Shown in pieces: positions 41,531 to 50,870 of a stretch of DNA of 64,000 nucleotides; within the stretch, counting starts at the first letter, position 1; every line of letters starts with the position of its first letter. The DNA is taken from positions 248,001 to 312,000 of the forward strand of contig CAJURQ010000001.1 in NCBI GenBank assembly GCA_910588955.1, read 5' to 3'. The stretch is from an uncultured Lachnospiraceae bacterium (GTDB lineage: Bacteria > Bacillota > Clostridia > Lachnospirales > Lachnospiraceae). The position numbers and the translations under genes are program-made. The notes under the pieces were generated by a model. The model did not search any database. It was not told the DNA's origin and was given only the letters and a program-made list of their open reading frames with translations.

Positions 41531-43768
41531 TTAAATTCGTATCTTGACACCCTTGCTGTCACGATGTCCCAGCTTGATTTTATTCAGTTCCAGTGTGCGA
41601 TCACCGTACTCGATAGACTGTTCCACCGCGTTCTGAGAATAGTAGACAGCCTCGAGCTCGTCCTTTTCGGAAAGCTTCATGCCACGCACGCCGATCGCGC
41701 CCTTCTTCTTCTCCGGAATTTCCTCCACGGCGAACCGCAGGAAATAGCCTGCCTTGGACTGTAAAATCATGTTGCGCTGTTCCTTGAACGCAACTACGCT
41801 CACTACCTCGTCGCCGTCTACAAGCTTTGTCGCCGCCACCGTGCGCTTTGCCACGTCGAACTCACCGCCGTCCACTACCTTAAGCATTGCCTGCTTCGTG
41901 GCAAAAATCACGCGGTACAGGTTTAAATCGCTCTGGCTTGCGGCATAGACGATAGATTCCTTCGCGGAATCAAAATTGCTCACATTGTCAATCGGTACGC
42001 CCTTGTCACGAAATTTCCCGAAGGGCAGATCCATCGCCTTCACGGTGTGAAGCTGTCCCGTATTGGTAAACAGACAGACTTTTCCCGTATTCTTGCAGAC
42101 AAAGGCGAAACGGTTCTCCGCGTCCGCCGCCTCCTTATTTCTCTCGTAGGTGGCGGTGTCTATGGTCTTGGCATAGCCGAAACGATCCATCAAAAAGACA
42201 ATGTCCATCTCCTCCACCTTTTTTTCCACATAGACAGCCTCCTCGGCGTTGGTGATCTGTGTTCTTCTTTTGCGTTTATATTTTTCTTTGATTTCGTCCA
42301 GCTCATTCATGATGACCTGCGCCATAGAGTCTCTTCTTGCCAAAATATCCTCATAGCGGTAAATATTCGCCATGGTTTCCTCATGCTCGTTAATGAGCGC
42401 CTCGATTTCCAGACCGATCAGCTTGTAGAGGCGCATCTCCAAAATGGCGGTCGCCTGTTTCTCTGAAAACTGTAGCTGCGACGCCATCACCTTTGATTCC
42501 TTGGATTTGAACTTGATGCCGTCGGTCTTACCCTCCACCAGACACGCCTTCGCCATAGCGCGGTCTTTAGAACCGCGGAGAATCTCGATAATCAGGTCGA
42601 TCACGTTGCACGCTTTGATAAGCCCTTCCTGTATCTCCTTGCGCTCCAGCTCCTTCTCAAGCAGATTACGGTACTTGCGCCCCGCCACCTCATACTGGAA
42701 GTTGACGCTCTCCCGGATGATCGCCTTAAGCCCCATCGTCTCTGGGCGTCCGTCCAAGATGGCGAGCATATTTACGCCGAAGGTGTCCTCCAGACGTGTC
42801 TTCTTGTAGAGCATATTTTTAAAGTTTTCTATGTCAGCGTCTTTTCTGAGTTCAATGACGATGCGAATGCCTTCCTTGGAGGACTGGTTCGTGATATCCA
42901 CAATATCCTGCGTCTTTTTCGTCTCCGCAAGGGACGCCACGTCCATCAGGAACTTGCCGATGTTTGCGCCGATCATGGTGTAGGGTATCTCGGTGATGAC
43001 GAGATTTGTCTTGCCGCCCTTCGCCTTCTCCACTTCCACCTTGCCGCGCAGCTTGATCTTGCCCATCCCCGTATCGTAGATTTCCAGAAGCTCGTCCTGA
43101 TTGATAACGATGCCGCCCGTGGGGAAATCGGGTCCCTTCACGTAGCGCATCAGTTCCCTCGTGGTGATATTTTCATCCAGCATATAAGCCTTTGTGGCGT
43201 CGATCACCTCGGCGAGATTGTGGGGCGGGATGTTGGTCGCCATACCGACCGCGATGCCCTCCGAACCGTTTACGAGAAGGTTCGGAATCTTCACAGGAAG
43301 GACGCTGGGCTCTTTTTCTGTCTCGTCAAAGTTCGGGATAAAGTCTACCACATCCTTGTCCAGATCGGCGAGAAAAGCCTCCTGCGTGACCTGCGCAAGC
43401 CGCGCTTCCGTGTAACGCATTGCCGCCGCGCCGTCGCCCTCGATATTGCCGAAATTGCCGTGCCCGTCAATCAGGGGCATGCCCTTCTTAAAGTCTTGGG
43501 TCATCACCACCAGCGCCTCGTAGATAGAACTGTCGCCGTGAGGGTGGTACTTACCCATGGTATCGCCAACGATACGCGCCGATTTCCGGTAAGGTCTGTC
43601 GTAACGGATGCCAAGCTCATGCATATCATAGAGAGTCCGCCTCTGCACCGGCTTTAAACCGTCCCTTGCGTCCGGCAGCGCCCTTGCGATAATCACGCTC
43701 ATGGCGTAGTCGATATAGGATTTCTGCATGACCTCGGAGTATTCCGTTTTAATGATTCTGTCGTCCAT
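41531..43768 (-). CDS. parC: Type IIA topoisomerase subunit A, topoisomerase IV-like
   Basis: 745 residues. The DNA-cleavage Tyr is in AAMRYTEARL, and the quinolone region reads HPHGDSSIYEALVVMTQD. The C-terminal beta-pinwheel is present, but the QRRGGKG GyrA-box of gyrase is degenerate (KKKGAIGVRG), which points to a decatenating topoisomerase IV type rather than a supercoiling gyrase. A true gyrA-gyrB pair would be expected elsewhere in the genome. parE lies 149 bases upstream on the same strand. Confidence 0.87.
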   Translation of the reverse strand: MDDRIIKTEYSEVMQKSYIDYAMSVIIARALPDARDGLKPVQRRTLYDMHELGIRYDRPYRKSARIVGDTMGKYHPHGDSSIYEALVVMTQDFKKGMPLIDGHGNFGNIEGDGAAAMRYTEARLAQVTQEAFLADLDKDVVDFIPNFDETEKEPSVLPVKIPNLLVNGSEGIAVGMATNIPPHNLAEVIDATKAYMLDENITTRELMRYVKGPDFPTGGIVINQDELLEIYDTGMGKIKLRGKVEVEKAKGGKTNLVITEIPYTMIGANIGKFLMDVASLAETKKTQDIVDITNQSSKEGIRIVIELRKDADIENFKNMLYKKTRLEDTFGVNMLAILDGRPETMGLKAIIRESVNFQYEVAGRKYRNLLEKELERKEIQEGLIKACNVIDLIIEILRGSKDRAMAKACLVEGKTDGIKFKSKESKVMASQLQFSEKQATAILEMRLYKLIGLEIEALINEHEETMANIYRYEDILARRDSMAQVIMNELDEIKEKYKRKRRTQITNAEEAVYVEKKVEEMDIVFLMDRFGYAKTIDTATYERNKEAADAENRFAFVCKNTGKVCLFTNTGQLHTVKAMDLPFGKFRDKGVPIDNVSNFDSAKESIVYAASQSDLNLYRVIFATKQAMLKVVDGGEFDVAKRTVAATKLVDGDEVVSVVAFKEQRNMILQSKAGYFLRFAVEEIPEKKKGAIGVRGMKLSEKDELEAVYYSQNAVEQSIEYGDRTLELNKIKLGHRDSKGVKIRI

Positions 43769-43917
43769 TTTTATTCGCTCTCTTATACTCTCTTTCCGGG
43801 AATGTATTCCCGTCCTTCTATTTTCTGTATTCCTTTATTATGTCTGCCGGTTTTTCCCGCCTGACATCAGCGGACATTGTCTGCCTTATTCTTGCAAACA
43901 ATATATATGGGCATAAT

Positions 43918-45846
43918 CTATACGTCCAGCTCCGCCTCCTGCGCGTTCTTATAGATAAATGCCTTTCTGGGCGGCACCTCAGTACCCATCAGCATCTCCG
44001 TCACCTCGCTTGCCATGCGGGCGTCCTCTATTTCCACCTGCTTTAGCATCCGCTTTTCGGGGTCAAGGGTGGTCTCCCAGAGCTGTTCCGCATCCATCTC
44101 ACCCAAACCCTTGTAGCGCTGTAACGTGAAAGAACCTTTGTGCCGTTTCCGATACTTTTCGAGCGCCTTGTCGTCGTAGAGATACTCTTCCGCCCCTTTA
44201 GACGGCATTGCCTTATACAAAGGCGGCATAGCGATATAGACATGCCCCTCGTAGATCAGCTCCGGCATAAAGCGGTAAAATAAGGTGAGTAACAGTGTGG
44301 AAATATGGGCGCCGTCCACATCTGCATCCGCCATAATGATGATTTTATCATAACGCAGCTTGGAAATGTCAAAGTCGTTGCCGTAGCCCTCCGAAAAGCC
44401 ACAGCCAAAAGCATTGATCATCGTCTTGATCTCGGCGTTCGCCAACACCTTGTCAATGCTTGCCTTCTCCACATTCAGAATTTTGCCGCGAATCGGCAGG
44501 ATCGCCTGATACATACGGTTTCTGGCAGTTTTCGCGCTGCCGCCCGCGGAATCTCCCTCCACGATGAAAATTTCGCACTTGGAGGCGTCCTTCGACTCGC
44601 AGTTAGCTAACTTTCCGTTGGAGTCGAAGGAGAATTTCTGTTTGGTTAACAGGTTGGTCTTTGCCTTCTCCTCGGTCTTACGTATTTTCGCCGCCTTCTC
44701 CGCGCAGCCGATAATGCTCTTTAACGTTTCCAGATTGCGGTCGAAGAATCGGACAATCTCGTCACCCGTCACCTTGCTGACCACTTTCGCCGCGTCCTGA
44801 TTGTCCAGCTTTGTCTTAGTCTGCCCCTCGAAACGGGGATCGGGGTGTTTGATGGAGATTACCGCCGTCATACCGTTTCTCACATCCGCGCCGGTAAAGT
44901 TCACATCCTTTTCCTTTAAGATGTTAAGCCCGCGGGCGTAGGTGTTAATCACATTTGTAAACATGGTCTTAAACCCTGTCAGGTGCGTGCCGCCCTCGGC
45001 GTTGTAGATATTGTTACAGAAACCGAGCACGTTCTCGTGGAACTCGTTCACGTACTGGAACGCGCACTCCACGGTGATCCCTTCCGCTTCCCCCTTGAAG
45101 TAAATCACGTCGTGAATCGCCTCGCGGCTCTTGTTCATGTCTTTGATAAAGCCCACAATGCCCTCCGGCTCATGGTACTCGATATGTTCTGTTTCCTGCC
45201 CTCTCTTATCCTCATAAATAATCGTAAGTTCCGGATTTAAGTATGCGGTCTCATGGAGCCGGCTCTTTACGTCGTCCTCCTTAAACCGCGTCTTGTCAAA
45301 GATGGTGTCGTCCGGCAGGAAATTGATGGTCGTGCCGGATTCCCTTGTCTTTCCGACAACGGGGAGCAGCCCGTCCTTTAATTCCAGTGTGGGAATGCCG
45401 CGCTCATAATGATCCTCATAGATCTGCCCGCCGGTTTTAACGGTCACGTGCAGATAGGTGGACAAAGCGTTAACCACCGAGGAACCCACACCGTGAAGTC
45501 CGCCGCTGGTCTTATAGGCATCGTTGTCAAATTTGCCGCCCGCGTGAAGGGTGGTGAATACGAGACGTTCCGCGCTGATGCCCTTCTCATGCATGCCGAC
45601 TGGAATACCGCGCCCGTTATCCGAGACGGTGGCGGAACCGTCCGCCTCAAGCGTCACCCTTATGGTGCTACAGTAGCCCGCCAGATGCTCGTCCACTGCG
45701 TTGTCCATGATCTCGTAAATCAGATGGTTCAACCCTTTGGTGGAGACGCTGCCGATGTACATGCCCGGACGAACCCGGACCGCCTCTAACCCCTCCAGAA
45801 CTGTGATGCTGGAGGCATCGTATGTGTTTGTATCTGTCTTAGCCAT
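43918..45846 (-). CDS. parE: Type IIA topoisomerase subunit B, topoisomerase IV-like
   Basis: 642 residues. An N-terminal GHKL ATPase (MDNAVDEHLAGY, DNGRGIPVG, GGLHGVGSSVVNAL), a transducer domain, and a C-terminal TOPRIM with IVEGDSAGGSA and ADADVDGAHI. The sequence also closely resembles GyrB, so parE is inferred from its partner. The ATG is preceded by a promoter about 120 bases away. Confidence 0.87.
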   Translation of the reverse strand: MAKTDTNTYDASSITVLEGLEAVRVRPGMYIGSVSTKGLNHLIYEIMDNAVDEHLAGYCSTIRVTLEADGSATVSDNGRGIPVGMHEKGISAERLVFTTLHAGGKFDNDAYKTSGGLHGVGSSVVNALSTYLHVTVKTGGQIYEDHYERGIPTLELKDGLLPVVGKTRESGTTINFLPDDTIFDKTRFKEDDVKSRLHETAYLNPELTIIYEDKRGQETEHIEYHEPEGIVGFIKDMNKSREAIHDVIYFKGEAEGITVECAFQYVNEFHENVLGFCNNIYNAEGGTHLTGFKTMFTNVINTYARGLNILKEKDVNFTGADVRNGMTAVISIKHPDPRFEGQTKTKLDNQDAAKVVSKVTGDEIVRFFDRNLETLKSIIGCAEKAAKIRKTEEKAKTNLLTKQKFSFDSNGKLANCESKDASKCEIFIVEGDSAGGSAKTARNRMYQAILPIRGKILNVEKASIDKVLANAEIKTMINAFGCGFSEGYGNDFDISKLRYDKIIIMADADVDGAHISTLLLTLFYRFMPELIYEGHVYIAMPPLYKAMPSKGAEEYLYDDKALEKYRKRHKGSFTLQRYKGLGEMDAEQLWETTLDPEKRMLKQVEIEDARMASEVTEMLMGTEVPPRKAFIYKNAQEAELDV

Positions 45847-46169
45847 TTTCGTTTAACCTCACTTTGCAGTCACAGACTGCGGGGAGAAATTTTCGACAAA
45901 AATCGCGCATTGCAGGATTTCCTTCATTTCCCCTCTGCCGGTGTACTGCCGTTGCTATGCGTAGCATACCATAAATCTAGTGTTTTTGTAAAGAAAAAGT
46001 ACCATATTATGGGGGCTGGTTCATGGCTTTCCGTCTGCCGTCTGACATGTGCAGATCACGTCCAAAGCCGCCGCACACACCATTTTGCAAGCCATGCAGG
46101 AGCAAAAATACGGTTTAAAAAGAATTGTTTCACTGTTATTAAAAAACAAACAACTGTGCCGCCGTGTCT
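45847..46169. other. 323-base gene-free stretch upstream of parE
   Basis: Holds the parE promoter (45963-45992) and its leader. The remainder toward 46169 lies after the stop of the next minus-strand gene. I see T-rich tracts (minus strand GTTTGTTTTTTAA near 46140-46155) but no clean hairpin terminator and no gene. Confidence 0.6.
45963..45992 (-). promoter_or_regulatory. Extended -10 promoter of parE-parC
   Basis: Minus strand: TTTACA (45992-45987), 18 bases, TATGCT (45968-45963) preceded by TGG, which gives an extended -10. Confidence 0.75.
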
Positions 46170-46907
46170 TCATTCCTCCACCCGATACAAATATTCACGC
46201 CCCCGCTTCCCGTCGCGCCTCAGGATATCCAGATACATCAAAATCGGCACGGTGTCCGCGGCAAGCTCCCGCTTGATCCCCGCTGCCTTCGCAAAGTCCG
46301 TGATCGTGAAGGGCTCTGGCAGGTCAACTGGCACAAACTGCATAAAATCCTCCGTTCTCTCCACTCGTATCTCATCATAAAGGGAGAGCGGCATCCTGTC
46401 ATAGCGGGTAGAGCCGCGCTTTTTGTTACGGCTCCATCCGTTTAGGAGACGGTACTCGTCCATGTCAATCAGCGGAAAGGCAAAAGACAGGTTCGGGTCT
46501 TTCAAAAACGGTTTGATCCGGTATAATTCGGCAAAGGCATGGTAGGCGTTTCCCGTCACCGGGGACTTATGTTTGTCGGAAAGCTCCCCGCTCTCCTCAT
46601 TCATCCAGATCAGCCATTTGAAATGGGGAATCGGAAATACCACCGTGACAGGGTATAACGGCAGAAAGGCAGTCAGCTTCGGACGCAGCCTGCCGAAATT
46701 CCCGTTCTGTATCTCTATGATGTGCCCGTCCCTGTAAATATCCGCAATAAAACCCTCCACGGGCACTTCATGGCAGTCCTCGTCGGGTTCATAGTAAAGC
46801 TTCATCACCGCGTGGACCGTCTTTTCCTGCAGCGTGCCAAAACCATGCGGATCGTTTTGCTTTAACAGTACCTTTAATTTTGCGCGTTCAAATGCATTCT
46901 TATCCAT
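46170..46907 (-). CDS. Uncharacterised protein with nuclease-like core and winged-helix C-terminus
   Basis: 245 residues from the ATG at 46907. The middle segment VEGFIADIYRDGHIIEIQNGN has the Asp...Glu-x-Gln spacing of a PD-(D/E)xK-type nuclease strand pair, and the last 60 residues look like a winged helix (FTITDFAKAAGIKRELAADTVPILMYLDILRR). The frame is open a further 117 codons upstream, but that part would overlap the divergent diguanylate cyclase gene. A promoter ends seven bases before this ATG, so the mRNA may be leaderless. Function not assigned. Confidence 0.75.
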   Translation of the reverse strand: MDKNAFERAKLKVLLKQNDPHGFGTLQEKTVHAVMKLYYEPDEDCHEVPVEGFIADIYRDGHIIEIQNGNFGRLRPKLTAFLPLYPVTVVFPIPHFKWLIWMNEESGELSDKHKSPVTGNAYHAFAELYRIKPFLKDPNLSFAFPLIDMDEYRLLNGWSRNKKRGSTRYDRMPLSLYDEIRVERTEDFMQFVPVDLPEPFTITDFAKAAGIKRELAADTVPILMYLDILRRDGKRGREYLYRVEE

Positions 46908-46914
46908 ATCAGAA

Positions 46915-46943
46915 AGTATATCAGATATCTTGCAGTCGAACAA
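46915..46943 (-). promoter_or_regulatory. Promoter giving a leaderless transcript of the 46.2-46.9 kb gene
   Basis: Minus strand: TTGTTC (46943-46938), 17 bases, TATACT (46920-46915). Only seven bases lie between the -10 and the ATG at 46907, so the predicted start point coincides with the start codon; no ribosome site exists. Confidence 0.65.
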
Positions 46944-47033
46944 GTGTTTTCTTTCCCGGAGACAAAAAAGACGCGGATGGTACAAATTGCACATTTTCCG
47001 GTATAAACGGTACGGAGTTTGCCTGTCAAAAGA

Positions 47034-47062
47034 TTTACAAATAAAATGGATAAGAGTATAAT
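47034..47062 (+). promoter_or_regulatory. Promoter of the diguanylate cyclase gene
   Basis: TTTACA (47034-47039), 17 bases, TATAAT (47057-47062), about 48 bases before the ATG. Confidence 0.8.
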
Positions 47063-47109
47063 AAGATAGATTAATTATGTAAGAAACCTTACTAAACAGG
47101 AATCCTGCC

Positions 47110-48228
47110 ATGAATAAAAAGCAATGGAAAACCCGCCTGAAAAAAGGCATTAATAAAATCATAGACGTTCTGACAGGCAGAACGCAGATCACGAACCGCC
47201 TGAAATTCCATGCGCTGATCGGCTCTATCGCGTCGGTGCACGTTTTTTTGCTTGTCATTTTTGCAATCTTTCAGGTGATGCCCCTGTTCTTCTTCAATAT
47301 TTTCAGCGTGCTTACCTACGCGGCATGTTTCTGGCTGATGTGGGGCGAACGGGAACACTATCTGGCAATTTACCTGATTACCTTCGTCGAGGTCGTGATG
47401 CACTCCTTTGCCGCCACGATCGTTCTCGGCTGGCAGTACGGATTCGCGCAGTATATTATCGCCATTGTTCCGGTCGGTTTTTATATCTGCTACACCCTCG
47501 ATATCAAGCGGAAGAAATTTACCATAGCCACCGTTTCCGCCTCCTTTTCGGCGGTTGCCTTTCTGGCATGTAAATTTCTCTCCTTTTTCGGAGACCCCCT
47601 CATCGATACGGGGAATATCGCTTTGGAGCTGTCCCTCTATGTGTTTAACTCGCTCTGTACCTTTGCATTGTTGATTATCTTTTCGCTGGTGTTTGTGTTT
47701 GAGATGCAGCTTTCCAGCAACAAGCTGAAACGACAGAACGCCATTCTGGATAAGCTTGCGAGCACTGACCCGCTGACCGGGCTTTACAACCGCCGGAGCA
47801 TGGATGTATTTCTCAATCAGGCGGTGGAGTCGGCGTCCAGCTTTGCCTTGATTATGTGTGATATCGATAATTTCAAGAAAGTAAACGACACCTACGGACA
47901 TGATTTCGGTGACGTGGTTTTGAAGGGAATCGCCAGAATCACTACCGAACAGGTGAAGGGTCACGGCTATGTCTGCCGCTGGGGTGGCGAGGAGATCCTG
48001 ATTCTGCTCAACAACGCCTCGGAGGAAAGCTCCTTTCGCATCGCGGAGAATATCCGCAGGAATGTGGCAAACCGTGTCTTTGAACTGAACGATAAGTGGA
48101 TTCACTGTTCTCTCACGCTGGGCGTCGCCCTGTATGACGGAAAAGAACCGGTGGAGGATACCATCACAAGAGCCGATTACAACCTCTACTGCGGGAAACG
48201 AAACGGAAAAAACGCTGTGGTATTATAA
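47110..48228 (+). CDS. Membrane-bound diguanylate cyclase (GGDEF)
   Basis: 372 residues. Five to six transmembrane helices in the first 200 residues are followed by a short coiled coil (205-220) and a GGDEF domain. The active-site loop is WGGEEI, an accepted active variant, and the metal and substrate residues are in LIMCDIDNFKKVNDTYGHDFGD. It makes cyclic di-GMP from two GTP in response to an unknown signal. No PDE domain is attached and no RxxD inhibitory site precedes the loop. Its last codons contain one arm of the shared terminator. Confidence 0.94.
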   Translation: MNKKQWKTRLKKGINKIIDVLTGRTQITNRLKFHALIGSIASVHVFLLVIFAIFQVMPLFFFNIFSVLTYAACFWLMWGEREHYLAIYLITFVEVVMHSFAATIVLGWQYGFAQYIIAIVPVGFYICYTLDIKRKKFTIATVSASFSAVAFLACKFLSFFGDPLIDTGNIALELSLYVFNSLCTFALLIIFSLVFVFEMQLSSNKLKRQNAILDKLASTDPLTGLYNRRSMDVFLNQAVESASSFALIMCDIDNFKKVNDTYGHDFGDVVLKGIARITTEQVKGHGYVCRWGGEEILILLNNASEESSFRIAENIRRNVANRVFELNDKWIHCSLTLGVALYDGKEPVEDTITRADYNLYCGKRNGKNAVVL

Positions 48229-48250
48229 TCTGAATACTCACAGCGTTTTT
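48207..48250. terminator. Bidirectional terminator embedded in two convergent gene ends
   Basis: Arms AAAAACGCTGTG and CACAGCGTTTTT (stem of 12 bp) enclose about 19 bases that contain the diguanylate cyclase stop. Each strand ends in a T-run, so it can stop transcription from both sides. The left arm lies in codons of the plus-strand gene and the right arm in those of the minus-strand gene. Confidence 0.85.
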
Positions 48251-48972
48251 ACATGTCGATCCCCGTGTAAAATACGTTCCCTGTCCGACGCGTTAATCTG
48301 CGTCAATTTCCCGTTTTTATCATAATAAGTCAACAGCGTAGAATTTTTGGCGACAGACCGTCTGCCGTCGTCCGTAAGCAGGCTGATCACCTGGTCCAGA
48401 TTCCCGGATCGCAGATGCTTTCGGATCTTTTCGTCCCGATCCTCCTGCTTTTTCTTGAAATCCTCTGTGTTTTCATCGGCAGCGGCTTCCTCCGTTTTTT
48501 CCGCGGCAGTCTCCGGTCTGGGAATCCCTTTCATCGCGTAATATTCTTCCGTGTAGCGCTCCGCCTCCTCGGGCGTCACGTCCTCAGAAACCGTCTCCTG
48601 CGGCGGGTCGTTCCAGACTTTATAGAAAAACTCGCCCACCGCCGCAAAGAGACTTTTAAATATCGACAACACGGCGTCAAACAGCCCGCCGCCCGCGTTC
48701 TCGGCTTTTGCGGCACTGTCTGCCGTCTGTTCCCACTCACTTACCCTGCCGCCGGATAACTCCAGCTTCACGCCTCCCTGCATTCTGATATCGACGTCGG
48801 GTTTCTGATGTAGTTTTTTGTCTTCGCCCTTTTCCTCTTTCTTATTCGGAACGTCCTGTTCCTTCTGCCGATCCAAACTGAACTTTTCATGGTTTTCGGC
48901 ATTTTGGGCGGGCTTTAATTGACTGCTGTAGTCATAGGCGGGATTATCGCCGTCACCGACCCTGTAGATCAT
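48238..48972 (-). CDS. Unknown acidic, lysine/glutamate-rich protein
   Basis: 244 residues, not recognised. The first 90 residues are charged and disordered-looking, residues 95-120 form an amphipathic or short hydrophobic helix (GGLFDAVLSIFKSLFAAVGEFFY), and 120-185 are a highly charged linker with a YTEEYYAMKG patch. The C-terminal 55 residues (IRKHLRSGNLDQVISLLTDDGRR) are helical and basic. No signal peptide. It lies between leuD and the diguanylate cyclase gene and does not look related to leucine synthesis. Confidence 0.7.
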   Translation of the reverse strand: MIYRVGDGDNPAYDYSSQLKPAQNAENHEKFSLDRQKEQDVPNKKEEKGEDKKLHQKPDVDIRMQGGVKLELSGGRVSEWEQTADSAAKAENAGGGLFDAVLSIFKSLFAAVGEFFYKVWNDPPQETVSEDVTPEEAERYTEEYYAMKGIPRPETAAEKTEEAAADENTEDFKKKQEDRDEKIRKHLRSGNLDQVISLLTDDGRRSVAKNSTLLTYYDKNGKLTQINASDRERILHGDRHVKTL

Positions 48973-48984
48973 AGTACCACCCTG

Positions 48985-49473
48985 CTATTTTTGATTGATG
49001 TAGTTGACAAGCCCTTCCGCCGCGATAATCTTCTGCATGAACTCGGGGAACGCCTGCCCCTGATAAGTCGTGCCTTTGGTCACATCGGTGATCACGCCGG
49101 AATCAAAATTCACTTCCACCTCGTCGCCCGCCTCGATCGCGGCAGCCGCCTCTGGGCACTCCACGATAGGCAGACCGATGTTGATGGCGTTTCTATAAAA
49201 GATGCGGGCAAAGGTCTCCGCGATCACACAGCTTACGCCTGCCGCCTTGATGGCGATGGGCGCATGCTCCCTCGAAGAGCCGCAGCCAAAGTTTTTCGCC
49301 GCCACAATGATGTCGCCTTTATTTACCTTACCAACAAACTCCTTATCGATATCCTCCATGCAATGCGTCGCCAGCTCCGCCGGGTCGGAGGAGTTTAAGT
49401 AGCGCGCCGGGATGATCACGTCCGTATCTACATTGTCCCCATATTTAAAAACATGTCCTTTTGCTGCTTTCAT
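48985..49473 (-). CDS. leuD: 3-isopropylmalate dehydratase small subunit
   Basis: 162 residues of the swivel domain, clostridial/archaeal (HACN) type. YLNSSDPAELATHCMEDID and the signature NFGCGSSREHAPIAIKAAG are present. Isomerises 2- and 3-isopropylmalate together with LeuC, the gene 57 bases upstream. Start ATG with AAGGA. Confidence 0.96.
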   Translation of the reverse strand: MKAAKGHVFKYGDNVDTDVIIPARYLNSSDPAELATHCMEDIDKEFVGKVNKGDIIVAAKNFGCGSSREHAPIAIKAAGVSCVIAETFARIFYRNAINIGLPIVECPEAAAAIEAGDEVEVNFDSGVITDVTKGTTYQGQAFPEFMQKIIAAEGLVNYINQK

Positions 49474-49530
49474 AGTTTTTGTTCCTTTCTTTATATATTA
49501 TTCGCAGTGCGCACTCAAAAACCTTCGGTT

Positions 49531-50796
49531 TTACGAAAGTTTACAGGGGCAGGAGATCTTCCCCTCCACCGCGCTTGCCGCCGCCACTGCGGGACTTGCC
49601 AGATAAATTTCCGAGCTCACATGTCCCATGCGCCCAACAAAGTTGCGGTTGGTGGTGGACACACAGCGCTCGCCCTCCGCGAGAATGCCCATGTAACCGC
49701 CAAGGCACGGTCCGCAGGTAGGAGTGCTGACAATCGCGCCCGCCTCGATAAAGGTCTTTAACAGCCCTTCTTCCATAGCCTGCAAATAAATCTTCTGTGT
49801 GGCGGGAATCACGATACAGCGCATCCCATCCGCCACATGTCTGCCTTTTAACACTTTCGCGGCGATTCGCAGATCGTCAAGTCTGCCGTTGGTACAGGAA
49901 CCGATCACAACCTGATCGATCTTGATATCATCCTTGATCTCGTCGATGGTCTTTGTGTTCTCCGGCAGATGGGGAAACGCCACCGTGGGACGAAGCGCGC
50001 TAAGGTCAATGGTGTACTCCTCGTCGTAGACCGCGTCCGCGTCAGCCTCGTATATCTTATACTCTCTCGTACTATGCTCCTTCATATAGGCAATGGCGAG
50101 ATCGTCCACCGGGAAAATGCCGTTCTTGCCGCCCGCCTCGATCGCCATATTTGCGATCGTGAAACGGTCGTCCATGGAAAGGTTCGCGATGCCGTCCCCC
50201 GTAAACTCCATGGATTTGTAGAGGGCGCCATCCACGCCGATCATGCCGATGATGTGCAGGATCACATCCTTGCCGCTGACCCACTCAGAGGGCTTGCCGG
50301 TCAAGTTAAACTTGATGGCGGAAGGCACTTTGAACCATGCTTTGCCGGTAGCCATACCAGCCGCCATGTCCGTGCTGCCGACGCCTGTGGAGAACGCGCC
50401 CAGAGCGCCATACGTGCAAGTGTGGGAGTCCGCGCCGATGATCACGTCGCCCGCCACGGTCAGACCCTGCTCCGGGAGAAGGGCGTGCTCAATACCCATC
50501 TGCCCTACTTCAAAATAATTGGTAATCTCATTTTTCCTCGCAAATTCCCGCACACACTTACAGTGTTCCGCGGACTTGATATCCTTATTGGGGACGAAAT
50601 GATCCGGTACAAGGGCGATCTTATCCTTGTCAAACACGCCGTCCACCTTCATTTTTTCCATCTCGTGAATCGCAACGGGGCTGGTGATATCGTTGCCCAG
50701 CACCAGATCGAGATCAGCCTCGATGAGCTGCCCAGCCTCCACCTGCGAAAGACCGGCGTGCGCCGCCAGAATTTTCTGCGTCATTGTCATTCCCAT
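49531..50796 (-). CDS. leuC: 3-isopropylmalate dehydratase large subunit
   Basis: 421 residues. The three 4Fe-4S cysteines are visible in IGSCTNGR and PTCGPCLG, and the substrate-site segments GADSHTCTYGALGAF and FVGRMGH are present. It is the catalytic half of the leucine-pathway isomerase. Strong AGGAGG eight bases before the ATG. Confidence 0.97.
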   Translation of the reverse strand: MGMTMTQKILAAHAGLSQVEAGQLIEADLDLVLGNDITSPVAIHEMEKMKVDGVFDKDKIALVPDHFVPNKDIKSAEHCKCVREFARKNEITNYFEVGQMGIEHALLPEQGLTVAGDVIIGADSHTCTYGALGAFSTGVGSTDMAAGMATGKAWFKVPSAIKFNLTGKPSEWVSGKDVILHIIGMIGVDGALYKSMEFTGDGIANLSMDDRFTIANMAIEAGGKNGIFPVDDLAIAYMKEHSTREYKIYEADADAVYDEEYTIDLSALRPTVAFPHLPENTKTIDEIKDDIKIDQVVIGSCTNGRLDDLRIAAKVLKGRHVADGMRCIVIPATQKIYLQAMEEGLLKTFIEAGAIVSTPTCGPCLGGYMGILAEGERCVSTTNRNFVGRMGHVSSEIYLASPAVAAASAVEGKISCPCKLS

Positions 50797-50836
50797 AGTC
50801 GTTCCTCCTGATTCTTTGTCTCACAATACATGAAAG

Positions 50837-50842
50837 AGTATA
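50837..50842 (-). promoter_or_regulatory. Extended -10 of leuC-leuD
   Basis: Minus strand TATACT (50842-50837) preceded by TGG, about 40 bases before leuC; no good -35 is present. No T-box or leucine-codon leader is visible in this gap. Confidence 0.5.
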
Positions 50843-50870
50843 CCATAAATTCGACCGCTCGTACAGACAC

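Noticed and set aside
41531..45846. gyrA-gyrB
   Set aside because: Considered because both subunits resemble gyrase; the degenerate GyrA-box and the B-then-A pair away from dnaA/recF favour topoisomerase IV, though the call is not certain.
46908..47258. N-terminal extension of the 46.2 kb gene to 362 residues
   Set aside because: It would overlap the diguanylate cyclase gene and its promoter, and the translated extension is compositionally unlike the rest.
47092..48105. 337-codon open frame on the minus strand
   Set aside because: Antisense shadow of the diguanylate cyclase gene, which has a full GGDEF domain and a promoter.
49681..49694. GAGAATGCCC resembling the repeat's first hairpin
   Set aside because: Lies inside leuC codons without a matching second arm or the other stems; chance.
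49969..50811. 280-codon open frame on the plus strand
   Set aside because: Antisense shadow of leuC.
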